From positions 1 to 64,000 of the IMG/VR virus record IMGVR_UViG_3300009159_007116: a DNA stretch of 64,000 bases. One strand, 5' to 3'. Within the stretch, counting starts at the first letter, position 1. Every line of letters begins with the position of its first letter. The translations under genes and the position numbers were made by a program. The notes under the pieces are model-generated. The model was given only the letters and a program-made list of their open reading frames with translations, did not search any database and was not told the origin of the DNA. This document shows positions 57,191-64,000 of this stretch, one piece after another. Source of the DNA: a virus.

Positions 57191-58011
57191 TGCTAGGAAC
57201 TGTTCATACATCATGTAAAGATTGTATATTTGCTATTTATTCTGATAAAACTCAAACAGATTGTTCTTTTGATAAAATAAAAAAGCTCAAAGAGAATGGC
57301 GTTGCAGTAGACGAATCATTCGATGATGAAAAGGAATTTTTTGTAATCAATAATCATGCTTGCATGACATATAGACCAGCATCTTTTTTAGAAGGAAAAA
57401 CATTTGAAGAAGCAAAGGAAAGTGCTAGAGAAAGATCTTCAGTTAGAGTTGGCTGTTTAGTTATGATAAAAGAAGATCAAGGCAATTTAATTAAAATTAT
57501 AGATAGTATTTGCAACCAGACTAAACAATTTAGCGAAGTAATTTTCTGTGCTAATCCAGAAGTTCAACCATCAAAAATAATGAAACTTCTTAATGATAAA
57601 AAAGTAACATTTAAATGGTCTATTAGACATATAGTTGATGGTGAATATGTCGGAGATGTTTCTATGAATGTAGCAATGCAAAAAACAAATTGCATATACA
57701 TGTCTGTTTTTACCTCCGATTTTATTGTGCCAAATAAATTTGTAGAGCAAATTGACATTGCCCTAAATGATAACATGCAAAGATTTTTGTTGTTAGAACC
57801 GATTGATTCTGAAAATAATGGGCTTACTTTTCAATCATTTATATTTAACGCATTGCGTGGAAATGAACAAGCAGTTGTTGATGACAATTCTGAAAAACCA
57901 GCAAATAGTATTATTGAAAAAATAAAGTATGTGGCAACAACACAGAACCTTACTTCCATGATTAAAAAGTGTGAAGATATATGTCCATGCATAGTAAACA
58001 GCCAAGAGTAA
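57190..58011 (+). CDS. Glycosyltransferase-like protein with N-terminal cysteine module
   Basis: 273 aa from ATG 57190 behind AGGAGAAAAT. The first 75 residues carry CKDCIFAIY, TQTDC, and NHACMTYRP, a small four-cysteine module. From about 88 the protein follows a GT-A-like plan (VGCLVMIKEDQGNLIKIIDSI, then IYMSVFTSDFIV as the DxD-like position with S-D-F). The catalytic DxD is not intact, so activity is uncertain. It overlaps the next GT2 gene by 31 bases. Confidence 0.55.
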   Translation: MLGTVHTSCKDCIFAIYSDKTQTDCSFDKIKKLKENGVAVDESFDDEKEFFVINNHACMTYRPASFLEGKTFEEAKESARERSSVRVGCLVMIKEDQGNLIKIIDSICNQTKQFSEVIFCANPEVQPSKIMKLLNDKKVTFKWSIRHIVDGEYVGDVSMNVAMQKTNCIYMSVFTSDFIVPNKFVEQIDIALNDNMQRFLLLEPIDSENNGLTFQSFIFNALRGNEQAVVDDNSEKPANSIIEKIKYVATTQNLTSMIKKCEDICPCIVNSQE

Positions 58012-58754
58012 CTGTAGTTGTACCAAATTACAATTATGGCCATTGGATAGAAAGCTGTTTAGACAGTGTTGCTAATGATCCGTATGATAGTAAAAGCATT
58101 GTTGTTATTGATGATGGATCTACAGATAGTTCAGCACAAAATGTATATAATTTAATAACTAATCCAAAACCATTTTCAGAAAATGGAATTGATGGAATAA
58201 TTGGAACATATAAAGATTACAATTTTCAAATAAAATTAATTGCTGCAAATACATCTAGAGGCCCATCAGCAGCTAGAAACATTGGAATAAAGTCTTGTTT
58301 TGATGAAACAGACTTTTTTTCATTTATTGATTCAGATGACATGCACATTTCTGGAAAAATAAAGACAACAGTTAAGAAGATGATTGAACATCAAGGCTAT
58401 GTTGGCGTTGTATATTGTGACTATGAAAATTTATATGTAGATAAAAATAGAGTTCATCAACAATATAAAGAACCATTCTGCTCAGAAAGATTGTTGTCAG
58501 AGTGTATAATTCCACCACATAGTTTAGTTGCAAAATATGCAATTGAAGACTCTGGTCTTTTTGACGAAGAAATGCGTGTGGCAGAAGATTATGATTGGTG
58601 GATAAGAATATCTAAAAAATTTGTTTGTTATCACATACCAGAAAAGTATGTAATCATGAGAACAGGAAAATATAATTCTTCTAATACAGTAGATAAAAAT
58701 ATATGGATTAAAAATTGGGCAAGAATAAGAGACAAAATAAGTAATGGCTCATAA
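57981..58754 (+). CDS. Glycosyltransferase family 2
   Basis: 257 aa, ATG 57981 (57987 also possible). VTVVVPNYNYGHWIESCLDS near residues 10-29, VVIDDGSTDSS near 42, SRGPSAARNIG near 88, FSFIDSDD near 110 (DxD) and an EDYDWWIRIS near 196 form a complete GT2 set. Inverting GT-A enzyme for surface glycan assembly. Overlaps the nucleotidyltransferase by 11 bases. Confidence 0.9.
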   Translation: MSMHSKQPRVTVVVPNYNYGHWIESCLDSVANDPYDSKSIVVIDDGSTDSSAQNVYNLITNPKPFSENGIDGIIGTYKDYNFQIKLIAANTSRGPSAARNIGIKSCFDETDFFSFIDSDDMHISGKIKTTVKKMIEHQGYVGVVYCDYENLYVDKNRVHQQYKEPFCSERLLSECIIPPHSLVAKYAIEDSGLFDEEMRVAEDYDWWIRISKKFVCYHIPEKYVIMRTGKYNSSNTVDKNIWIKNWARIRDKISNGS

Positions 58755-59430
58755 ACTTGGCGTTGTTATATTAGCTGCTGGCCTTGGCAAAAGAATGAAG
58801 GCATATGGTCCTAAATCGGCTATTGGCATATCGTCAGATCAAACAGTTATAGGTAGACAAATAAGCATAATTCAATCATGTTTTCCAAAGTATGAAATAA
58901 CTGTAATAGTAGGATTTCAAAAAGATAAAGTATTAGAAAAAATGCCATCTTTAATTTCATATATAGAAAACAAAAGCTATGAATCTACGAATACATCAAT
59001 GTCTGTTAATTTAGCTTTAAGTAGAAATAACTACTCAAAACTTTTAATAATTTATGGCGATCTTGTTTTTACAGATGAAATATTTAAGGAAACTCCAAAA
59101 AATAATTCTTGGGTTGCTATAGATAATGAAAAAAATCAAAGGTCTATGGAAGTTGGAGTTAATGTAGTTGATAACAATGTGGTTCATTTTTCCTATGGCG
59201 TAAGTCCAAAGTGGGGGCATATAGCTATGCTCACTGGAAATGAATTGCTTCTCTATAAAAAAATAACAAACAATGAAAGATCACATAAGAAATTTTGCTT
59301 TGAAATTTTTAATGAAATAATAGATCAGTCTGGTATATTTAAAGCTCATAGGAACAACAACTGGAAAATGGTTGAGATAGACACTTCCAAAGATATAGAT
59401 AGAGCAAAGAAACTAGTGAAAAGAGGCTAA
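58744..59430 (+). CDS. Sugar- or choline-phosphate nucleotidyltransferase
   Basis: 228 aa. The N-terminal LGVVILAAGLGKRMKA is the nucleotidyltransferase G-x-G-x-R-x loop; ISYIENKSYESTNTSMSV near 80 matches the LicC-type phosphocholine cytidylyltransferases and related NTP transferases; LLIIYGDLVF near 104 holds the metal-binding Asp. It would activate a sugar phosphate or phosphocholine as NDP derivative for the glycosyltransferases around it. A GHMP-kinase-like gene lies downstream, fitting a kinase plus nucleotidyltransferase salvage route. Confidence 0.8.
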   Translation: MAHKLGVVILAAGLGKRMKAYGPKSAIGISSDQTVIGRQISIIQSCFPKYEITVIVGFQKDKVLEKMPSLISYIENKSYESTNTSMSVNLALSRNNYSKLLIIYGDLVFTDEIFKETPKNNSWVAIDNEKNQRSMEVGVNVVDNNVVHFSYGVSPKWGHIAMLTGNELLLYKKITNNERSHKKFCFEIFNEIIDQSGIFKAHRNNNWKMVEIDTSKDIDRAKKLVKRG

Positions 59431-59431
59431 G

Positions 59432-60298
59432 ATGAATATTCTTTGTGTTCATGGGGAACAATTAAACATAGAAGAATTCTCAGGTTGGGGCAAAGCATTT
59501 ATATCTTGTGGACATGAATTTCTATTTTTTAAACAAAAAGAAAAATCAATTCTAGATGCGTTTTATGAAAAAAAACCAGATCTATTTATTACATGTGAAT
59601 CAGCGTTTGATAGAGCTACAAAAAAAGCAATAAATCTTTATCCAAAATGCAAAGTTGTTATTTTTTATAAAAACTCTTCTTTTTTAGAAAACAAAAACTT
59701 TCATGATAATGTTTATTGTTTTAATAATTTTGATCCATCTATAGATATCTATCCTTTGCTCAAAGGAAAATTAAAGTCAAACTTAATTTCTGACATCAAT
59801 TATGTTGGTGAATACATAGATGATAACGACAATGTTATTTTAAACACCCTATCTGAAAATGGCTTTATTGTTAAGGTATGGGGAGATAAGAAGTGGCCAT
59901 ACAGACAGTATTTAGGAAAAGCAAAAGAAAATCTTGTTAAGGACATTATAATGTCTTGCTCCTTATCTGTTTCTTCTGATTTATTTTCTGGTGAAATTTG
60001 GCCTTTAAAGGTGTTCGCATCTGGAAAACCATGTATACTGTATAGATCGGCTAAGACGAAAGATTTGATAAGTGCAGACAATTTTAATTATGAAGATGAA
60101 GAATCGTTTTTTAAAGCTATTATAGACTTGCTTCAAAATCCAGATTCTTTAAATGACGAAGTAGAGAGAATAAATAAAGATGTAAGGAATAATCATACAT
60201 CACATAATAGAGTAGCAAAACTTTTTAATCTATTGAGTATGGAACAGGAGTCAGATAAATGTCTATTGGAATTAAAAAAAATTCTAAAGAAGTACTAA
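59432..60298 (+). CDS. CgeB/GT4-like glycosyltransferase, 288 aa
   Basis: N-terminal half begins NILCVHGEQLNIEEFSGWG; the C-terminal half has INYVGEYIDDND near 125, VKVWGDKKWPYRQYLGKAK near 147, and SLSVSSDLFSGEIWPLKVFASGKP near 175-200, resembling the donor-binding region of CgeB/spore-maturation type glycosyltransferases. Catalytic details are not evident. It overlaps the next gene by 40 bases. Confidence 0.6.
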   Translation: MNILCVHGEQLNIEEFSGWGKAFISCGHEFLFFKQKEKSILDAFYEKKPDLFITCESAFDRATKKAINLYPKCKVVIFYKNSSFLENKNFHDNVYCFNNFDPSIDIYPLLKGKLKSNLISDINYVGEYIDDNDNVILNTLSENGFIVKVWGDKKWPYRQYLGKAKENLVKDIIMSCSLSVSSDLFSGEIWPLKVFASGKPCILYRSAKTKDLISADNFNYEDEESFFKAIIDLLQNPDSLNDEVERINKDVRNNHTSHNRVAKLFNLLSMEQESDKCLLELKKILKKY

Positions 60299-60963
60299 GT
60301 GTAAATTTAGGTTTTGTCAAATCTTCAGATCATCTCAGAAAGTCTTTGTGGTGGATAACTAGAGATTTTACCAACACCACTTTAAAAGTAGTTATAGCAA
60401 TAGAAGACAATGAAAAATCTAATGATATAATTGACATTTTAAAAGCGTGTTCAATCAGATGTTCTTGGACTATCATTAAAACTAAAACAGAACATTTAAT
60501 CGAAACATATGGATTAAAGACATATCAAGAATCAAAAAGTTTAGCTCATAAAATATGCGATAAGTTTTGCACAAATAAAAAAATAATTTCAAGCCCTCAA
60601 ATCATTTATGGCGACAATTCTTTTAAAGAATTTGCAGATCAAATAAACAATGAATTTGTAAATACGATGAATTGTTATTCAATGCCACAATATGTTCAAG
60701 TTGGACTTACGGATGCTTCTTCTAATTTTTCAAATTTTTTAATGAAAGAGTGTTTTAAATTTCCAATATACAGCTTTGAATATCCAGCAAAAATAGCTGA
60801 CTATACAGTTAAGTCATTTTATGATACTGAAGACAACAAAGAAGTTAAATTTTTAAATTTGAATTGTTTCTTTTTAGAAACAAATGATTCATGCCCACAA
60901 ATAGATGTCGAGTTTAATCAATCTACAATAGATCAAAGCGATATTATGGAGTGGTTATGCTAG
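60259..60963 (+). CDS. Hypothetical protein in the glycan island, 234 aa
   Basis: Mixed alpha/beta protein with strands such as LKVVIAIED near residue 40, several cysteines, and no named motif. It could be a divergent glycosyltransferase-related protein, but nothing catalytic is visible. Starts inside the preceding gene and overlaps the following gene by 13 bases. Confidence 0.5.
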   Translation: MSIGIKKNSKEVLSVNLGFVKSSDHLRKSLWWITRDFTNTTLKVVIAIEDNEKSNDIIDILKACSIRCSWTIIKTKTEHLIETYGLKTYQESKSLAHKICDKFCTNKKIISSPQIIYGDNSFKEFADQINNEFVNTMNCYSMPQYVQVGLTDASSNFSNFLMKECFKFPIYSFEYPAKIADYTVKSFYDTEDNKEVKFLNLNCFFLETNDSCPQIDVEFNQSTIDQSDIMEWLC

Positions 60964-61697
60964 CATTTAGAATCCCAAAACCAATAACTATAATTGGTGA
61001 TCATACTAATAAAGTAATTAGTTTTGCATCATGTAATTTTTGGACATCTATTAATTTTAATACAATAATTGAAACACAAGCTCTATGTGATTCAACATTA
61101 AAAGTATTAAATTATATATACATGAATAATCATTTTGAAAAAAACATAATTATAAAAGATCTTTACCCCAATGATGACTTTGCTAAAATTCAATCTGCTG
61201 TATTTGGTGGGTTGAACTATTTAACAATTTCAGATCATCTTTGGTTTTCAATAAAGCTTAATTATGAAAAAGAATTTTTTGATCACATTATGCTTTACGA
61301 AATAAATAAAGATTTTTTTCAATATGATAAGTCTATAGCCAAATCATTTCATAAAATGGATAATCTTGAAAAAATGGTCAGCGATTTTTATGATGCATAT
61401 CAAGAAAAAAACTGGTTATTTTTAGGTCAATTAATAAACTCTTATTGGAAAATAAAAAGAGATGTTGATCCAGCATCTAAAAATACATATATAGAAAAAC
61501 TTTATTCTGATTGTAGGTTAAATGGTGCAATAGGTGGCAAAATGGATGGTTCTTTAATGTTGTTATTTGTAAAGCCAGAAAATCAAGATTCGATAAAATC
61601 AATAATGAAAGATCATGTTCAAATAAATAACACTCTAGATTTAACTGGCATAATCCATGAGGAACTATTCAGTGGAAATAGCAATTGTTGTAAATAA
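60951..61697 (+). CDS. Divergent GHMP-family sugar kinase-like protein
   Basis: 248 aa. The N-terminus FRIPKPITIIGDHTN is the GHMP pattern RxPxRIxxxGxHxD. The C-terminus FLGQLINSYWKIKRDVD then LNGAIGGKMDGS followed by LMLLFVKPENQD is the usual helix plus GAxGGKLxGxGxGG...F of heptose/fucose-type GHMP kinases. The central PxxxGLGSSS ATP loop is not recognisable and the glycine-rich turn is shortened, so activity is doubtful. If active it would phosphorylate a sugar for the upstream nucleotidyltransferase. Confidence 0.6.
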   Translation: MVMLAFRIPKPITIIGDHTNKVISFASCNFWTSINFNTIIETQALCDSTLKVLNYIYMNNHFEKNIIIKDLYPNDDFAKIQSAVFGGLNYLTISDHLWFSIKLNYEKEFFDHIMLYEINKDFFQYDKSIAKSFHKMDNLEKMVSDFYDAYQEKNWLFLGQLINSYWKIKRDVDPASKNTYIEKLYSDCRLNGAIGGKMDGSLMLLFVKPENQDSIKSIMKDHVQINNTLDLTGIIHEELFSGNSNCCK

Positions 61698-62130
61698 AAT
61701 AAGGTTTAGCCAGCTTTCATATCTTTTGACTAAACAGTCACATGATAATGATTTAGTTGTATTTTCTCAAAATGACTACACTATTAATGCAAACAATGGA
61801 TTCTCTATCTTTATGATGTATGATTTTTGGAATTATAAGGGCAATAACATTGTTGCTACAGATATAGATTCATGTAAACTCATCTTAAAAAACCCATCCG
61901 TAAAAAGCTTTTATTTTTATGTTTGGGATTTAGAATGGATGAGATTGCAATCTTTTGATTATGAAGACATTCAGCAAATATATGGTAATAGTAAAATTAA
62001 ATTGATTGCTAGAAGTGACAGACATGCATTAGCTATTGAACAGGCGTGGAATAAAAAATGTTTAGTGGTTGAAGACTTTAAATTAAGCGAAATATTTAGG
62101 AGCGATAAAAATGAACCAATTAACGCATGA
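61672..62130 (+). CDS. Hypothetical glycan-island protein, 152 aa
   Basis: GTG 61672 follows GAGGA with 8-nt spacing; ATG 61657 in the same frame lacks one. It begins IAIVVNKIRFSQLSYLL. Alpha/beta, with no signature. It overlaps the endonuclease gene by 20 bases. Glycan role by context only. Confidence 0.5.
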   Translation: MEIAIVVNKIRFSQLSYLLTKQSHDNDLVVFSQNDYTINANNGFSIFMMYDFWNYKGNNIVATDIDSCKLILKNPSVKSFYFYVWDLEWMRLQSFDYEDIQQIYGNSKIKLIARSDRHALAIEQAWNKKCLVVEDFKLSEIFRSDKNEPINA

Positions 62131-62875
62131 ATACTTAATTGAGCATTATGTACAACAAGTTAAATCTACATATCAAATAGCAGAAGAATTTGGTACATAT
62201 CCCAATAAGGTTAGAAGGGCTTTAGTAGAATTTGGTATACCACTCAGGGATAAATCTCAGGCACAAGAAAAAGCCATAGAAACTGGTAGGTGTAAACACC
62301 CCACAAAAGGCAAGAAAACATCAGAAGCAACAAAGAATAAGATAAGTGACTCTATTGCCAATGTATGGCAGGAAATGGGTGAGGATGAAAAGAAGAGAAG
62401 GGCTGAAATGTCTAGACAGCAATGGGAAGCTAAGTCTGTGCAAAAAGTAGAAGAAATGCAAAAGGCAGCAGCAATATCAGTTAGGGCAGCAGCAGTATAT
62501 GGATCTAAACTAGAAAAGTTTTTAATTACTGGATTGAAAAAAGAAGGGTTTAAAGCAGACTTCCACAAAGAATTTTGGGCTATTGACAGAAAACAACATA
62601 TAGATATATTTATTTCTGATCTTAATTTGGCAATAGAAATAGATGGGCCAAGTCATTTTAGGTCTATTTGGGGTGAGGATATACATAAAAAACAAGTGGC
62701 TAGTGATAATAAAAAAACTGGATTTATAATAAATGCTGGAATGAAAATGATTCGTGTAAAAAACATAGATGGAAATAGTTCTGGATTTTATATGAGAACG
62801 ATCTTGAAAAAACTTTTGCATACAATAGACTTAGTTAAGAATGGTACGAAGGAATGTTTTTTTGAACTGGAGTAA
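62111..62875 (+). CDS. Homing endonuclease with helix-turn-helix and Vsr-like nuclease domain
   Basis: 254 aa. Residues 1-45 contain a helix-turn-helix (TYQIAEEFGTYPNKVRRAL). A basic NUMOD-like region with KTSEATKNKISDSI follows near 75. The C-terminal nuclease domain has HIDIFISDLNLAIEIDGPSH near 165-184 (key residues D, E-x-D-G, H), then WGEDIHKKQVASDNKK, the plan of Vsr/EDxHD-type homing endonucleases. It probably invades DNA at a cognate site. No intron or intein surrounds it, so it is free-standing, between the glycan island and recombination genes. Confidence 0.7.
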   Translation: MNQLTHEYLIEHYVQQVKSTYQIAEEFGTYPNKVRRALVEFGIPLRDKSQAQEKAIETGRCKHPTKGKKTSEATKNKISDSIANVWQEMGEDEKKRRAEMSRQQWEAKSVQKVEEMQKAAAISVRAAAVYGSKLEKFLITGLKKEGFKADFHKEFWAIDRKQHIDIFISDLNLAIEIDGPSHFRSIWGEDIHKKQVASDNKKTGFIINAGMKMIRVKNIDGNSSGFYMRTILKKLLHTIDLVKNGTKECFFELE

Positions 62876-62878
62876 TTA

Positions 62879-63544
62879 ATGTTAGATGAAGAAGAGAATG
62901 AAATTCCTCTTAGGACTAGTAGAGATTGGAATGAGTATGTCCTATCTCATTTTGGTCCAGATGAACTAGCTGATGGAAATCCAACAGTAGATGGTTTAAG
63001 AAGAGTTACCGAACTACTTCTTGGGCCAATTATTGATGGAAATGCCAAAGTTGTACAATCACCAACGCCTCAGAATGACAATAGATGTGTTGTTGAATAT
63101 GAAGTTACAGTTCGTATTGGAGAAGAGGTGGTATCGCAACAAAGTGTAGCTGATTGCTATCCTGGCAATTGTGACCACCGATTTGCCGTCTATTCTTCTG
63201 CAATAGCTGAAACTAGGGCTGAAGGTCGAGCATTAAGGAAATTGCTCAAATTACGCAAAGTAATCGCTGCTGAAGAGGCGGGGCTAGTTCCTCTTGAAGA
63301 AACTGGAGTTAATGGTAAGATAACTCCTACGCAGATGAATTTCATAGAAACTCTCTGCCAAAGAAATGATATCAATGTAGCAGCTTATTTGGGTGCAGCA
63401 AAAGATTTTAACTTTAATGGAAAGCTTGAAGAAATTCCATACAAGTCAGCAGTTGCTGTAATATCACATTTGTCTGAAATGCAAAGAAATCAAGCGTCTA
63501 TTAATGTTAAGTTCAAGGGCTATAACTCTAACTGGAGGAAGTAA
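62879..63544 (+). CDS. Conserved phage protein, possibly Rad52-like annealing protein
   Basis: 221 aa. A beta-rich first half (CVVEYEVTVRIGEEVVSQQS near 65-85) is followed by FAVYSSAIAETRAEGRALRK near 100-119, reminiscent of the A-x-TxAxxRALR helix of Rad52/Sak-type single-strand annealing proteins. The last 70 residues are a small helical domain (TPTQMNFIETLCQRNDINVA). The Rad52 assignment is tentative. ATG 62879 is preceded by a weak site. Confidence 0.5.
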   Translation: MLDEEENEIPLRTSRDWNEYVLSHFGPDELADGNPTVDGLRRVTELLLGPIIDGNAKVVQSPTPQNDNRCVVEYEVTVRIGEEVVSQQSVADCYPGNCDHRFAVYSSAIAETRAEGRALRKLLKLRKVIAAEEAGLVPLEETGVNGKITPTQMNFIETLCQRNDINVAAYLGAAKDFNFNGKLEEIPYKSAVAVISHLSEMQRNQASINVKFKGYNSNWRK

Positions 63545-63546
63545 TT

Positions 63547-63915
63547 ATGAAGGCTATTATCCCAACAAAGTTTTGCACAATTGAAATTGATTGTGACTCT
63601 GTTAAAGATGTGTTTAGAGAAGTAGGAGGCATCTCCGAAATCTTTAATGAAGAAAAATGTGGGTTGTGTGGCAATACCGCAATTATGCCAAAAACACGAT
63701 CCGTAGAAAAGAACAAGAAAGTCTACGAATATTTTGAGATGGGTTGCACTAACTCAAAGTGTAGGGCAAGGTTGTCTTATGGGCAGCGACAAGATGGTGG
63801 TGGTATTTTCCCAGTACGCAAGCTTGATGCTAATGGCAAGCCTGATCGTGAAGGTGGTGCTTATGGTCCACATAATGGTTGGAGCAAATATCGAGGCGAA
63901 AACAAAGATGAGTGA
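63547..63915 (+). CDS. Conserved phage zinc-knuckle protein, 122 aa
   Basis: CGLCGN near residue 38 and CTNSKC near 65 form a zinc site. The C-terminal FPVRK...GPHNGWSKYRGE (near 95-120) is a motif I have seen in short phage proteins next to recombination genes. GGAGG precedes the start two bases after the previous stop. Function unknown, likely nucleic-acid related. Confidence 0.6.
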   Translation: MKAIIPTKFCTIEIDCDSVKDVFREVGGISEIFNEEKCGLCGNTAIMPKTRSVEKNKKVYEYFEMGCTNSKCRARLSYGQRQDGGGIFPVRKLDANGKPDREGGAYGPHNGWSKYRGENKDE

Positions 63916-64000
63916 TATTGGTATTGATGTTAGCTCTTTAAAAACTGAAGAGCTTAAAAAAGAACTCCTTTGGCTAGACGGATATGATACCGAATGGTCA
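63908..64000 (+). CDS. 5' end of a gene cut by the window edge
   Basis: ATG 63908 overlaps the end of the previous gene by 8 bases and the frame stays open for 31 codons to the window end, starting MSDIGIDVSSL. The opening is acidic and helical. Too short to identify. Confidence 0.5.
   Translation, partial: MSDIGIDVSSLKTEELKKELLWLDGYDTEWS

Noticed and set aside
1-64000. CRISPR arrays, long direct repeats or insertion sequences
   Set aside because: No regularly spaced repeats, transposase genes or flanking inverted repeats were seen on reading through the window.

Overview
The window is a 64 kb segment of a large, AT-rich (roughly one-third GC by eye) double-stranded DNA phage genome, probably a jumbo phage or close to that size. 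Nearly all of it is coding. Genes are short, mostly on the + strand, and joined by ATGA or TAATG overlaps. There are no rRNA, tRNA, insertion-sequence or CRISPR features. The phage assignment rests on a full phage replication set: a RecA/UvsX-type recombinase, DnaB helicase, DnaG-type primase, DnaE-type polymerase, SSB, dNMP kinase, ThyX, a ribonucleotide reductase and PhoH. It also rests on free-standing homing-type endonucleases and many tiny conserved-hypothetical genes. No terminase, capsid, portal or tail genes were recognised, so the window is an early/metabolic segment of a larger genome. One gene (10220-11497) encodes a DUF1501 protein with a twin-arginine-like leader. That family is strongly expanded in Planctomycetes, which makes a planctomycete or related host a reasonable but unproven guess.

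Layout. 1-2870: small hypothetical genes, including a tiny lipoprotein. 2867-7506: a deoxysugar/fucose island with a GDP-fucose-synthase-like reductase, a ColD-like PLP 3-dehydratase and three fucosyltransferase-like proteins. 7523-12564: small genes, a CsrA homologue behind a folded leader, the DUF1501 protein and two 2-oxoglutarate oxygenases. 12622-12957: a self-contained one-gene transcription unit. 12998-19381: a cytosine-5 methyltransferase with a second reading frame embedded in it, other methyltransferases, zinc-binding small proteins, a third oxygenase-like protein and a glycosyltransferase-methyltransferase fusion. 19378-25775: cob(I)alamin adenosyltransferase, HAD phosphatase, ferritin-like protein, a cupin behind a 300-nt structured leader, HNH endonucleases and peptide deformylase. 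25820-33382: glycosyltransferase, ThyX, a secreted protein and a papain-like cysteine peptidase. 33529-39186: B12-dependent ribonucleotide reductase, a GT10 fucosyltransferase and zinc-ribbon proteins. 39179-52384: the replication/recombination core. It includes a RecA with an intein in its P-loop and a DnaE polymerase split into two genes around a DnaQ-like exonuclease. 52393-62130: a second glycan island of glycosyltransferases, a nucleotidyltransferase and a GHMP-kinase-like protein, with PhoH inside it. 62111-64000: a Vsr-like homing endonuclease and recombination-associated small genes.

How the parts fit. The adenosyltransferase can supply adenosylcobalamin to the class II ribonucleotide reductase. 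Together with ThyX and dNMP kinase these supply dNTPs to the split DnaE/DnaQ polymerase. The two glycan islands suggest the phage decorates virion or host surface structures with deoxy-hexoses such as fucose or colitose. Regulation seems to use a recurrent ACGAAYA promoter-like motif (six sites), a phage CsrA, and RNA leaders that can mask ribosome-binding sites.
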